Positions 47,398 to 59,817 of a stretch of 64,000 nucleotides of DNA are shown piece by piece. The stretch's first letter is position 1. The number at the start of each line of letters is the position of its first letter. Under the pieces are notes generated by a model. The model was not told the origin of the DNA and did not search any database. It worked only from the letters and a program-made list of their open reading frames with translations. This DNA comes from Mactra quadrangularis (Eukaryota > Mollusca > Bivalvia > Venerida > Mactridae), in NCBI GenBank assembly GCA_025267735.1, contig CM046305.1, forward strand, positions 36,291,108-36,355,107. Reading direction: 5' to 3'. The position numbers were made by a program, and so were the translations under genes.

Positions 47398-47783
47398 CAA
47401 TCTCCGTAAACAGATATCCTGTAGAGCATTGTCGTACAGGATCTCTACTGTCTGCATGGAAGGTCACGTGGAGATGAACTTTGTGTCGACCAATAGATGC
47501 GTAGCTTTCATCTAGATGAAACACTATTAATAACATTTTGATTTCGTAATTTCTATTTTTAGACCAAGGTTCGCAAGCTAATTTAACAGCGATATTATTC
47601 ACAGATTGCGATTGAACGGCTCATTTCAAATTGCGTGATGTAGACGATGTAAACAAGTTAAGTATCATAACAATTTCGTCATGAATATTATGATGAGAAC
47701 GGGACCTTCGTTTCAAAAAGGCCAGATCTAAATTTGCGAGTAAAGGCAAGCGAAACATTTTAGATCAGGTTTTAATCAGATTG
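47398..47783. mobile_element. CAATCT-family transposon, longest copy, 9-bp target duplication
   Basis: Left end CAATCTCCGTAAACAGATAT; right end 'atcaggttttaatcagattg'. Flanked by ATTACGAGT (47389-47397) and ATTATGAGT (47784-47792), a 9-bp duplication with one mismatch. On the minus strand part of the interior (47602-47393) is open for 70 codons, including HLDESYASIGRHKVHLHVTF. The same frame is broken in the 59062 copy, so there is no sign of selection. No transposase. Superfamily not assigned. Confidence 0.8.
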
Positions 47784-47916
47784 ATTATGAGTATTACAAT
47801 GATATACTATATAGTTATTTGTTTAAGTATGCTTTTAGAATAAATATATGGTTGTAGCTTGGAGAAGAAAAACAAGCAATTCTATCATAAAATAGTAAGA
47901 ATTTATTCATGTAGTG

Positions 47917-48088
47917 CAGTCCATGACATTAATGGGTGTCCGGTTGCCCATGACAACCACTTATTAGTTCACCTGGCAACCAACAATTTTATTTGGGCAC
48001 CAAAAATTCTGCATATGAAAAAAAGAGCTTTCACTTTAAATGATCTGTTTGGACTGTGAACCACTTTCATATCCTATTAATATTGTTT
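47917..48088 (-). mobile_element. 'CAGTCTACGAAATT' MITE, diverged
   Basis: Reverse orientation: begins gcagtccatgacattaatgg then gtgtccggttgcccatgaca; ends near 'catatcctattaatattg'. Confidence 0.62.
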
Positions 48089-48627
48089 CTTTTAAAACCA
48101 TTTGGAGGCTTAAATTCCAATTTCCACAGAATGGAAGGGTATAACTGACAGCAAGGATTTGCAACAAGACTTACAGATACCATATCAAAATCTCTGGTAG
48201 CTCAATAACAATTTTGGTTGCCATAGGTGATTGTGCAAGTGCTAATTTGGTACAAAGCAATATTCAGCCCCTTAATAATCACATCTCATTGGAATCTATA
48301 CAAGAAAATATTGAAATTTTTATGAAAAATTTTCAACCTTTGCTTTGCAATGATTTGCGAGTAAGATTTTAGACCTAAGAGATCTTCTGAAGTTCTGATA
48401 TTACTATACAATAGATTATAGGTGATACATTAACATACTTGGTTTATTATGGAATAATTCAATGCCTTAAGGAATCAGATAAAAGTTTTTATGCTTATAT
48501 CTATGGTACAAATTGACTTGAAGGTCAAATAAGGTCATCATACAATAAAACACCCTATACAAATCAAAAATTGTATCTCACATAGTCTTATAAATCCTAT
48601 CACACATTATTATTGAGACCAAGCTAT

Positions 48628-48912
48628 TTATTTATTTATTGGAGTTAACGTCGTATCAACACAATTTAGGTCATTTCACGGCGTCCAGCGCACCTAACCT
48701 AGCTTTCCTGGACCATTGTCTATAACCAGTACTCACCTACCCTTCCACAAGGCCGGAAACTTCTCCATATTATCTAATCAATGAAGGAAAATCGACATTA
48801 TTGTCAAATTTTCATGGAAGGGTATAACCTCCCCAGGTGGGATTCGAACCTGCACCCCCTCGGGCACGAGTATCCAAATCCTGGCGCGCTATCAACTGCG
48901 CTATCGACCTGG
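48628..48912 (-). mobile_element. tRNA-headed core SINE (family A), perfect 16-bp target duplication
   Basis: Minus strand: GTCGATAGCGCAGTTGATAG (A-box region), GGTTCGAATCC (B-box), body with 'ggagaagtttccggcc', 'cctaacctagctttc' (plus-strand reading), and an (AAAT)n tail. Flanked by ATTGAGACCAAGCTAT at 48612-48627 and 48913-48928. Best preserved SINE in the window. Confidence 0.92.
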
Positions 48913-49534
48913 ATTGAGACCAAGCTATGCCAGTGATAGCTCTTACAGAGCATATGTAAATAATTACTGAACAGTAAAAGGTCCTTATTTGAATCAAATG
49001 GGGTTTTCCAGGTGAATTAAGCTTGTTTGTACCAGATGCACTTCTTGCAGTATGAACATGTTTTACATTTTATTGCTGAAAAGTATGCAACATGGATTAA
49101 ATCTTATTGTTCTGCATACACACATTTTTCACTTGAAGAGGTTTATCTGGTACCAATTAAGTTTACAAGCAAGAAAAACCCATCAACTGGAGTTCTGAAT
49201 CAAATATCTTACAAATATTCTATTTTTTCATAGTAAATCAGTGAATCGGTTAAAAGCTTCATGACTGAACCCTGACAATCTAACATAGAGTAACAATAAT
49301 TTCTTTTAGTGGTAACAATATTGATGTGTAAGAACAAAACTAGTGTACGTCCTTCTTTATTTATACATAGTTAGACTAATTTCGCATTGATCTATCAATA
49401 TAATGTCCCCCCATGAGATTTCATAGTCAAGTATTCCATTCCCCAAGCAATAATAAATTTGTTCTCTCTAACACCTTGTTTCCTGATCAACAGTTATAAA
49501 ACATAAACATGGATTTAGTGTTTATATTTCTAGA

Positions 49535-50464
49535 CTATAACAGTCTTTGTCTTAAACCACTAGATTCATAGTGACTGAATGAATCACTTTGTCTTAAACC
49601 ACTAGATTCATAGTGACTGAATGAATTACTTTGTCTTAAACCACTAGATTCATAGTGACTGAATGAATTACTTTGTCTTAAACCACTAGATTCATAGTGA
49701 CTGAATGAATTACTTTGTCTTAAACCACTAGATTCATAGTGACTGAATGAATTACTTTGTCTTAAACCACTAGATTCATAGTGACTGAATGAATTACTTT
49801 GTCTTAAACCACTAGATTCATAGTGACTGAATGAATTACTTTGTCTTAAACCACTAGATTCATAGTGACTGAATGAATCACTTTGTCTTAAACCACTAGA
49901 TTCATAGTGACTGAATGAATCACTTTGTCTTAAACCACTAGATTCATAGTGACTGAATGAATCACTTTGTCTTAAACCACTAGATTCATAGTGACTGAAT
50001 GAATTACGTTGTCTTAAACCACTAGATTCATAGTGACTGAATGAATTACTTTGTCTTAAACCACTAGATTCATAGTGACTGAATGAATTACTTTGTCTTA
50101 AACCACTAGATTCATAGTGACTGAATGAATTACTTTGTCTTAAACCACTAGATTCATAGTGACTGAATGAATTACTTTGTCTTAAACCACTAGATTCATA
50201 GTGACTGAATGAATTACTTTGTCTTAAACCACTAGATTCATAGTGACTGAATGAATTACTTTGTCTTAAACCACTAGATTCATAGTGACTGAATGAATTA
50301 CTTTGTCTTAAACCACTAGATTCATAGTGACTGAATGAATTACTTTGTCTTAAACCACTAGATTCATGGTGACTGAATGAATCACTTTGTCTTAAACCAC
50401 TAGATTCATGGTGACTGAATGAGTCACTTTTACTGGCGACCTTATTGTTATTAAAATATCTTAA
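49535..50464 (-). repeat. 42-bp minisatellite, 21 copies, open on the minus strand for 309 codons
   Basis: Unit ctttgtcttaaaccactaga then ttcatagtgactgaatgaat and ta, repeated with very few differences from about 49551 to 50428. On the minus strand it encodes NSFSHYESSGLRQS (14 residues) in every copy; the variants only exchange Asn/Asp, Tyr/His or Ser/Arg and none creates a stop. The frame runs on outside the array into unique sequence (upstream ...NNNKVASKSDSF) and ends at TAG 49537-49535. There is no ATG in frame before the repeats; an acceptor-like 'ttttag' precedes 50464. Either an exon of an unknown protein or a chance open frame of a 3n repeat. Confidence 0.85.
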
Positions 50465-50485
50465 CTAAAACCTATCATTATTAAT

Positions 50486-50572
50486 ATTATTATTATTATT
50501 ATAATTATTATATGCCTCATTTGTATAGCGCTCTCTTCATATTGAAAATATGTTCAAAAGCGCTTGTACCAC
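50486..50572 (-). repeat. LINE/SINE 3' tail with (ATT)n
   Basis: Reverse-oriented partner of 8088-8205: (att)n, then 'catttgtatagcgctctctt' and 'ttcaaaagcgcttgtacc'. Confidence 0.6.
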
Positions 50573-50929
50573 ATAAGCAGCTCTACTCTTTAATATTACA
50601 AATATCCGAAAAAATCATGAATGTATCACAACAATAATTTTAACATACCATACAAATTCACTATGAAATTGTTCACGTTTTGACAGTTGAGAAAAAATAA
50701 ACTATAACATGTAAGCTGGGGATGAGTGAAAAAGGATTCAGGATAGTAAAAGTATGTTTAATGATATAATGGAGCTAGTTAATAGTTGGCTAATTGCAAA
50801 ACAAAATGATAAATAGGGCTTGCGGGTGTGAAAATTTATGGCAAAGACTTCATAATAAATGTGATGTGCCACATGAATATAAATGTGTTTCACATAGAAT
50901 TCCATAAACATATTTCTCATAAAATTGTG

Positions 50930-50985
50930 TAAATAGTACAATGTGTTGCTACGACATTAAACCCAACAAAAAAATAAATAAAACA
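50930..50985 (+). repeat. SINE tail fragment
   Basis: 'gtacaatgtgttgctacgac' then attaaacccaac and an A-rich tail, the 3' end of the SINE family C tail; the body is not recognised here. Confidence 0.55.
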
Positions 50986-51011
50986 AGTAAATCTGTGAGC
51001 TAATGCTCACT

Positions 51012-51232
51012 AGTGATACCCCCGCAAAAATCTAAAAATATGCGACTAACAGGAAGTAGATGAGCAAGGAGCATGAAATCGCTTTACACAACATGGGACT
51101 ATGGGATGAAGCAATATGCAAAGTATTAGGCTGCTGTATGTTATAGTTGCTGAGAAAACTGCGACGGAAATTTTGTAACGGACGGACGGACAAAGGTAAA
51201 ACAGTATAACCCCCTCTTCTTCGAAGCGGGGT
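51012..51232. mobile_element. Repeat with 'TGATACCCCCGC' ends
   Basis: Starts gtgatacccccgcaaaaatc and ends 'ttcgaagcggggtataata', imperfect inverted termini, with 'gacggacggacaaag' near the right end. About 220 bp, no coding capacity. Probably a MITE. Confidence 0.55.
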
Positions 51233-51846
51233 ATAATAAAATTATTTTTTTCATAAACTTGTGTAAAAGTCATGTGACAACAGCTGATGGTACAGCTAAA
51301 ATTTAACATGACACAAACTTTTATCAAAGCTATCAAATCCTATTGTGTTCTGTTCTGTTTAGTAGCAGGAAAATTTAAGATGATTTTAATGAGGCAATTT
51401 TATACATTTAAACTCCCAAGTAGTAATTAGGGGGAAAAATGAAAGCACTGGATAATAAAATAATAATAATAAACATTTCCAAGTAATAGAAGAATTTCCC
51501 ACTAATTACCAAATACATTAAATCTTTTATTACTACTGCAATTATAGTAATTAGATATCTAATTATAGCTTAATTAATCAACTTTTTACTACCATTATAT
51601 TTCTTTAATCAATACACAGAGGAAAACGAAATTACTAGAAGGCCAAGATGGCTCTGAATTGCTTGCCTGAGGCCCGTATTATCAAGCTTCTTACCACCGA
51701 TTTTAGGCGTAAATCCCTTTACAGTGTATAGATAAATCTAGAGTGTTTAATTTTTACCAAACTAACACAGCGGATAATGGTCACTTCTAAAACAATTACT
51801 TAATAAATAATAATTTAACACAAAAAGAATAAGACCAAGTACATTA

Positions 51847-52003
51847 TAGGGCCAGTTGCCCACTGGGTAAACACATCACTACATACCACTTTGTGCCCTG
51901 GTACCCTTAATTTGATATCACACACTTATTCATTTTGTTGTAAGAAGGGTACCAGGGCACACAGCGATACATAGCGATATGCTTAGGCAACTCGCCCATC
52001 GAC
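51847..52003. mobile_element. Foldback element
   Basis: 'tgtgccctggtacccttaat' on the left and 'gaagggtaccagggcacaca' on the right are inverted copies; outer parts 'agttgccca' and 'tgggcgagtt' (complement) also pair. About 155 bp, hairpin-forming. Confidence 0.6.
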
Positions 52004-52740
52004 ATTGTAACTTTATGTCTATAAAATCAAGTGATGTCTAATCAGGAAGGTCAATTAATCGACAAATAATAATCTAATGTTAATAACTCATACAGACAGA
52101 GTAATGCCTTCATTTAACCATAAATATCAATATAATGACTTTGTCTCATTATCCTAGGAAACATTTATGGAAAACTGTTACAAGAAATCAAAGCCAATAT
52201 TATTTTTTTTTAAGATCACAGAGACTGTTGGTCTGTACAATTAAACATGTATTATAACAAAACAGAACAGAGTTGAACTCCATAGAACAGTACTGTGCAA
52301 ATGGCACTAATCACAAAATTGTTATAATAAAAATCATTGTAAGTCAAAAGCAGGAAATGTTCATACATGTATAATACGATCGCTTCTTTGGCCTATCAAT
52401 TCAAAATATTTCACAACTATTCTTATTATCCTTCGAATGTGATGTACAAATGGACCTGCACAAGAATTTCCAACATTTTCCGAAGTTAAATCAAAAGATA
52501 CTGCCAGATACCTTATCAAGAAAGACCATGGGTCAGTGGGTCACAAAAGACTTTTACCCCCCCCCCCGGCCCCGTCTAAAATGTCCAAAATACAGTGTTG
52601 AGCTAAAATGCATAATATCATATTTTTAGTAAATTAGATCACCTAATTTGGCTTCGGGGGGAAAACATCTATCAAGTAAATCCCCCAAAAAGCTCTTAGA
52701 GTCAGATTTGCCTTCGTATAAAAATGTTAAGCCTGAATTA

Positions 52741-53174
52741 GGCCATGCCAAATTGGAATTCTGTTAAGCGTCAACTCAAATTTGACAAACCTAGGTACCT
52801 ATTCACAAAAACACACAAACAGAAAAAGAAAACACATGTATTTTTACGGCAAAAACAATGCATTATATATATTTTTTCAATGGAATAACATCCTCATAAT
52901 ATAAAACAATGCTCTGAATTTAATATAAAATGACTAGTGTTTTTTTTTCACGTAAAATATATATTGTATTAATGTCGCGGTTAGGATAAATTGTTTGAGA
53001 TGAATAACGTTGTTGCCGAAAAACAATTTTCCCTGAATTAAATTGTCGTATCGAATCCCGGAACATCGGAATTATTTAAGAAAATTTTACCTACATTATG
53101 TTTTTTGTTTTGATTGAGGACTCTAAAATCTACGCGCACGCAGACGCTTAACAAAATTCCAATATGGCATGGCC
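52741..53174. mobile_element. PIF/Harbinger-type MITE with TTA target duplication
   Basis: Ends GGCCATGCCAAATTGGAATT then ctgttaagcgtc, and gacgcttaacaaaattccaa then tatggcatggcc: a 32-bp inverted repeat with few mismatches. Flanked by TTA at 52738-52740 and 53175-53177. 434 bp, no transposase. Confidence 0.78.
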
Positions 53175-53939
53175 TTATTAATTCAAACAGTTGGTTTAGT
53201 CTATCTAAGATAAGTAAGTTCTAAATGTATTAATATTTCATAAATTACTTCCTCGTTATGATGGAATTCATATAACAGTCAATTTGGATAAATACCAACT
53301 TTCAACAGAGATCATAACAAACTACATGGCTTGTAAAGAGATAACATGCTTTTAATGTAGAGCAATAGAGACTAAACTCTAAACTACAACTTGTTAGATG
53401 TTTTTTTTCATGCACGGGATAAACTTTAAGTCATTTTATGTATGCAATGTATCAGTGTGTCTGTTGCAACCACAATTATAATAATAAATTACAAATCATG
53501 AAAAATTAGAACTGAACATTTTGCCAGCCAATCCCTTCAAACTTTAAAAATGCAATTACTTTTCACAGTTTATTTTGAAAGATAAAAACTTCTTTATTTT
53601 TTCAGGGATTTATAAATAATCTTTTTATAAATATTAAGTGAAAGAATATAAGCTTCATACTCAGTCATGTATTTCCTCCATGCTTTCTATTTTTGAATTT
53701 GAATATCATGTTCTTAGATGATTAAAATCTTCACAAAAAATTTTGGAAAGATGTAACAGAGAAGATGGAAATAAGATTACATGTATACTGCACTGAATAA
53801 ATTCTACATTTTATAAAAATACAAGTTGCCAAACATCTCAGGAATAGTTCAGACAGTGTGCTCTTTGATTAGGCTAAACCAAATAAATAATAAGATGCTC
53901 ATTGAAATCAGACCTAATAAAAGAGTTACATTTCTAGCT

Positions 53940-54167
53940 TTTTTTTTTTAATGTCGCATTCAACACATATATAGGTCATATACCCGATGGCCAGCTCTTC
54001 CTACTATAGGTTTCTTGGACACTTTTTCTATCACCAGTACAAACTTACCCTAGCTACCACGAGGCCGACAAATCATGTATAGGGTATGACCTGCGGCGAC
54101 TGGGTTTCGAACCCGCGATCTCCGGATTCGAAGTCAGACATGCTAACCACTACGCCACAGCCGCGGC
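53940..54167 (-). mobile_element. tRNA-headed SINE (family B)
   Basis: Minus strand: GCTGTGGCGTAGTGGTTAGC (A-box region), GGGTTCGAAACCCAG (B-box), then body and a poly(A)-type tail (plus-strand t run at 53940-53949). The head is the most tRNA-like in the window. Confidence 0.8.
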
Positions 54168-54384
54168 TTTCTCGTTTCATGCACCCCAAAAAAGAAAGGT
54201 CAGAAGGTAGGCATTTTTTTCAGAATACGATTCTTTGCCAATTAAAAAATAATATTACTGGTAAATCTGTCACATTTTTTGTTGATTTTTTGTGTTATTT
54301 TTTAATGTTTCAAGAAGAAATTATTTTGATAAAAAAAAAGAAATATAATGTTAAACCAAATTATAGCCAGATTTCAATTTTGCA

Positions 54385-54615
54385 AAAACTACAAAGGGAG
54401 ATAATCCATAATAAAGCCAGGTCGAGTTGTGGTTTACATCTAATTCTGTTCATCACATGGTATGTTATCATTGTATGAAGTTTCATAAATATCTGACAAT
54501 AAATGGCAGAAATATAATTATGGAAAATAAAAAACTTTAACACAACTGTTAACCACACCGGATGCTCGCTTGCCCAACCTGGTTTTGCCAAACTATAAGC
54601 TGAATTTTTCGTTGA
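54385..54615. repeat. Dispersed repeat, copy of 25190-25445
   Basis: Shares 'ccataataaagccaggt', 'catcacatggtatgttatca' and 'tctgacaataaatggcag' with the intron 5 copy. Confidence 0.65.
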
Positions 54616-55951
54616 AAAATCCGAATAAAAAATAAAGGTCAACAGTAAAAAATAAAGGGCTGGTCATGAAACCAGAAACTAAAACTGTTTTAAGCCTAAA
54701 TAAAATTCAGTCTAGACAACTTTTGCAGGAAGAGTGGGGATGAAAATCTATGAATTATTTTGCAGCTGCCTTAGGTAGGTGTAGACATTCCCTATTGAGA
54801 TACACTTTCTATGTGGAAAAATAAGTCAGATATAAATGTTTAAGGTAGAATACCCATAATACACATATCAAGGAATAAACTTTTTGCTGCTTTCTATATA
54901 ATCAGCATCACAAGCTAGATTCACTAGCAAATTTTTTTAACTTTTTACCATCAAATAAATTTTTTATAACATTTTTTTGAAAATTGAGTTATGAGTAAGA
55001 ATCACACTATAAATTGGAAGGGGAATGTCTTTAAAATGTTGAAATGAATTACTTAATCAAATAATTTTCATAAGTGTTGTTTAATAAAATTCACAATACT
55101 TCAATGAATGCAAATACATCAACTTTAATAACTTTACCTTGGTATTTTTACACATATAACAAGTTAATCATAGGGAGACCCAACAGAAAATGTGACGATT
55201 TTCACCGGCTTTAAAAACTACAAGTCTGTATCCCTAGCTTTTGACTATGAAAACAGTTTCTGCACTCCAAATTACACATTTAATAATTTACCTTATACCG
55301 TATGGCAATGAATAAAACAAAGAAAAACAACTTTCACCACAGATAACTTAACAAAAAGCCATTTTAATACATCGACCCCCCTTTTGAAAAAATGTCAAAA
55401 CTCTAGTGACCATTATAATATGAAGAAAACACTTCTTTACAGTATATATTTTATTTTTGAACGCCATTATTGACCATTTAATGATAAAATAATGGTATTT
55501 TATGGTCTAATTGCTTTAATCATCAACAACTTATTGATTACGAATTTGTTAGGGGACGAATCAGTTAGGGGACGAATCTTTTCGTCCATTGTTTGAATTG
55601 GATTTTTAAACTTCCGGTTTAAACTTTTTACACGAATTCTATCTATTTTCTCAAATAATTTGGAGAATTGATAATCTTATGAGGTAATATAAGAAATGTA
55701 TTAATAATATTTGAAAAATGAGGCATTTGCACAGTAAAAAAGTATATCCGATCTTTATCGATTGATAACGACACCGACGAAAACCTCTTCCGTAATTTGT
55801 CGACATGACCCGACATCGCCCGAAGTTTGACAGCAGCTATTATGGGTATTCTGCCTTAAATGTCATACAATGTTAGGTATAATATATTTTAGAGAAATAT
55901 GTTATTTTAAGATGGGAGATTTTTTTAAAGGTATAGGCGAGCATTATATTT
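54616..55951. other. AT-rich spacer, no supported gene
   Basis: Includes the duplicated phrase 'gttaggggacgaat' at 55548-55577. No defined element or coding region recognised. Confidence 0.45.
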
Positions 55952-56117
55952 CAGTCTACGAAATTAAGATATATATGTAAGTGGTTGCCCACTCAGGTCA
56001 TTTTAGCAGCTAACACTATCTTATTTGTAGAAATTTGGTTGCCCAAAAGAAATTTTGTTGCCTGAACTAGAAATTGGTTGTCCCAGGCAACCAGACACCC
56101 ACTAATTTCGTAGACTG
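55952..56117 (+). mobile_element. 'CAGTCTACGAAATT' MITE, best preserved copy
   Basis: 166 bp with near-perfect ends cagtctacgaaatta and taatttcgtagactg, internal 'ggttgcccactcaggtcatt' and 'ggttgtcccaggcaaccaga'. Confidence 0.82.
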
Positions 56118-56383
56118 TATTTTCTTCATATTTAATACTTCAGCATATGTGAAGGTTTTCACAGTTTCACTTTTTCTGAAACCTACTTTACTAAGTCTTG
56201 TAGTTTTTGTATTTCATTAATTTAAATTTTGGCTGGGTATCACAGAATCCCATGCTGGCTATACATTTCTAACCAGGTAACATAAATAAATAACCTATAT
56301 TTTTGATTTATTTTTCATCTCATCCACAAGTCTAATACATTACACAGATGTCAAGATGCAAATATTCAAATTTTCATCATATA

Positions 56384-56914
56384 TAGTTCCCTCCCAAAGT
56401 CTTTCGGACAAAATCCTGTTTTTAGGCAATCTGACTGGTTGACACAAAAGTCATCAGAATGTGAACCCCCTGTGCGATGTTAACCAATAAAAACCAAAAA
56501 ACAAGAGTTATATTGGCAAATTCCAATATCAACATCAACAGGCGCGTATCTGCCATTACTCACTTTACGCATGTGCATAACCTCGATTCAAGAAATCGAA
56601 AATCTAAAAGTGCCAAAAACACAGAGAAATTGGATGCTTAACCAGATTATTTGAATCAACTTTGTTTTTTCATATTTTTCTCCATGAAAATGTCTTATAA
56701 AATACTCATTAAAATACATAGATGAATTTCTATGTCTGCTTGTGCACATTGAAACTTCTTTCAAAAAAGACTTTGCGTAACCTGAAAAACGGCTTAAAAA
56801 CTTAATTACATGATTAGGCTTTAATAATTAATAGTAGTAAAATCACTAGTGGTAGGCAGGATCAATTTTTCTCATAACTTCATTATTTTGTTCACGAACT
56901 TTCGGTTGGCACTG
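56384..56914. mobile_element. Tc1/mariner-type MITE
   Basis: Left end 'tagttccctcccaaagtctt' then tcggacaaaa; right end 'ttcacgaactttcggttggc' then actg followed by TA. About 530 bp, non-coding. Confidence 0.62.
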
Positions 56915-58724
56915 TACATATAAAAACTTCAACAGAGCTGTCAGTCAAAATAATGTTGAAATCTTTAAATACTTTTACAATAAGAATGTCAGTAAAATTG
57001 AATGCAATAATTTTTTATAACAGTCAGCCATATTTCAGCTTTTCATAGAATTCCAAAATCTTACACTTGATTTCTTGAGTGAAGCTTAATGCTTAGTGAG
57101 TGCTGGTATTTGCTCATTAGTTTTTTCCCATCATCCAAGGTATATTCATTTTTGCATAACAACAACATGATGACTGAGTCTCTTTTTAAATTTGATCTGG
57201 TTTTATTGTCGGAATATACTGTACAAAATGAAATAGATGTAAAAATGAACTGAGTTACATGTAAATGAATAACCTACAAACCCTGTTTAAATGGTTCATA
57301 GGAAAGTGATCACATGATATAAGGAACATGAAAATTTGTAGCAAAACAGTTTAAAATCTTAAGTGAGCCTTTACAGTCTGCAATAAGAAGTCATAATTAC
57401 CTTTATAATCAAAGCGCCAAATTTACATGGACATGGATTTAACAGGGCAAAATTTGGTGGTGTCATTAGAAAGAGGACTTGCGGGGTCTAAAATTCACAA
57501 ACAAACTGTATAACGAAAGATCATGACACTTATACCGCCCGCAGAAAAATGCGAATCAACTGAACATGATTTTCTACACCACAGGTATATGATCTATTTT
57601 TAGACAGTGGAAAATTGCAGGCGTGTCTATTTTTAGCACATCGGGGATCCAGTTGAATGTACGAGAAGAACAGAAACGGGTCAGAGGTTACATAACTTGT
57701 TATCTATATTCTAGCAGATGAATGGCGGTTCTTAATAGAAAATGTTGAAACAGAATTAACAATGAATTTTCATGTATTGTGTGTTGACAACAAAACCGCT
57801 TGATACTGTCATATATTGTTAACAAGGAGACTATTTAATCATGCCTTGGGTTAACCTAACTGCATACCGTTGTACTGATTCTGACTGCACATGTCAGTTG
57901 AATGTCTATGTTTGCAACATTTTGTGATGCGTTTCAAAATATGTCGCTTACTAAGACCTAAATTGCTTATACAATCCATGTCAAACATGGAATTTAGAGT
58001 ATTAAAGCTAAGAAAAAATTTGAGCTAAATTTTCAAGAAGTTAATACTGTATCTACTCTATTAAACACCCCAGAGTTCATTTAATGTTTTCCAAAAGGGG
58101 ACCTTATTAGGAGTATCAGAAAATAGTAACATTACAACATGAAATAATGAAGTTTCAAATTCCTGTTTTAAGAGGGTGCAATTTTTAGGGGATGGGCATT
58201 TAATAGAGAATTAAATGCATTGATTAACTAGGCATATTCCTCCAAACAAGATAGTTTTATTGATTATAAGAATGGATATTTATCTGAACAAGTTGCTTCA
58301 ATGTTGCACTCATTTGAACATCGTTCAAAATATTGTCTGTAGACTGAATATGGTGCCAACATGAAAAATAAACAACACTACAATGTAAAAGGAAAACAAT
58401 ACCAGATAAACAAACAAGAAACAATAGCGCCAGTATAATAACAATACATAACATCAATAAAACCTCCCAGAAACATGACAGCAATGTAAATAAACAACAA
58501 TGAAGACACAGTATAAGTATGTAAACAGGATATACATTCTTACATTTACAAGCATGTTAAGATAAGTTGTAACAATGTATCACTTGAATAAAATACTTCA
58601 CAATACATAAAACATCAGTAGGAGTAAAATAACATGTCTATCATAAGTATATTGTTAAACGAACAGAACATTATCATAGATGAGTGGTCTCAGTAAACTA
58701 TTGTACCAGTGCTTTATCAGGCCA
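56915..58724. other. AT-rich spacer, no supported gene
   Basis: Short open frames only. No repeat of defined family recognised in this 1.8 kb. Confidence 0.45.
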
Positions 58725-58952
58725 CAGGGCATTTTTTCAGCGGGAGAAGGGGCCTTGGGCCTTACGCCTTACTTTATACAGAGCAAATGGGGAAATTTTA
58801 TCGCAATTTCATTGATAGGGGAAGGACAAATCAAAGGTAACCTTTGAATTTGGGGAAAACTGCATGATTTCAGAAGAAAAAAGAAATTTCAGAAGGGGAA
58901 GGTGCCTGTAAAGTGTAAACGGCCCCCGTTATAATATAGAAAAAAAGCCCTG
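58725..58952 (+). mobile_element. 'CAGGGCTTTTT' MITE, copy 4
   Basis: Starts cagggcattttttcagcggg and ends gaaaaaaagccctg; best preserved ends of the four copies. Adjacent 'ggcca' on both sides may be part of a target duplication. Confidence 0.7.
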
Positions 58953-59061
58953 GGCCATTTGTGGGGTCAAATTGACCCCATTCCCCTCTATAAAAGTATA
59001 TGTAATGTTCTTTCCTTATTCTTATCAAAAGACCCTGTATGTAAATTCCATACCATTAATG

Positions 59062-59361
59062 CAATCTCCGTAAACAGATATTCTGTAGAGCATTGTCGTA
59101 CAGGATCTCTACTGTCTCCGTGGAAGGTCACATTGAGATGAACTTTGTGTTGACCAATCAATGCGTAGCTTTCATCTAGACGAAACACTATTAATAACAT
59201 TTTGATTTGGTAATTTCTACTTTTAGACCAAGGTTTGCAAGCTAATTATCAGCGGTATTATTCACAGTCTGCGATTGGACGGCTAATTTCAAATTGCGTG
59301 ATGGAGACGATGTAAACAAGTTAAGTATCATAACAATTTCGTCATGAATATTATGATGAGA
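59062..59361. mobile_element. CAATCT-family transposon, right end missing
   Basis: Begins CAATCTCCGTAAACAGATAT and is highly similar to 47398-47697, including 'gcgtagctttcatctagacg' and 'aatttcgtcatgaatattat'. The other terminus (…TTTTAATCAGATTG) is absent, so the copy is truncated. Confidence 0.75.
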
Positions 59362-59817
59362 AAAGGTCATCTGAAATTTTTTTTTCAACTATTCAGGCAC
59401 TTGAAAATAGATTTTAACTGTACCATACATAAGGGCTGTCATCGGCAAGTGCCATATCAATCATACAATGTATCACCTATTCTTAAAAGAAGATCCAATA
59501 TCAATCTACAACTTGGAATATTGATACAATCTAGCATTTTATACAGATATAAACTATAAGACTTTTTTATATTTCTGAGTTTTCATGTATTCTGTTAACT
59601 ATTTAAACCAGAAAAATACAGTTAGTTTTAAATGACTGAAACAACTTTTAACATCATGCATAACATCATGAAGGCATTACAAAGTATGTATATATGGGAG
59701 TTTTATACTGGCTTCTTTCACACTCCTTGTCTGGTGTGATACTTCATCAATACAAAATTTTCTATCAATGTCAGCCTTATCACTTACTCACTGTGGTAAT
59801 TTATCTAATAAAATGCT

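Noticed and set aside
47393..47602. Conserved 70-codon gene in the CAATCT transposon
   Set aside because: The frame is interrupted in the 59062 copy and diverged beyond recognition near base 100, so similarity reflects shared transposon sequence, not selection on a protein.
49551..50428. CRISPR-like regular repeat array
   Set aside because: The 42-bp units are directly adjacent with no unique spacers, and the window is animal DNA; it is a minisatellite.
53940..54167. Functional tRNA gene on the minus strand
   Set aside because: A and B boxes are good, but it is joined to a SINE body and tail and lacks clean paired arms and a terminator directly after the tRNA part.
54086..54478. 130-codon plus-strand open frame
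   Set aside because: Its first third is the reverse of a SINE tRNA-like head and the rest is AT-rich repeat; no domain.
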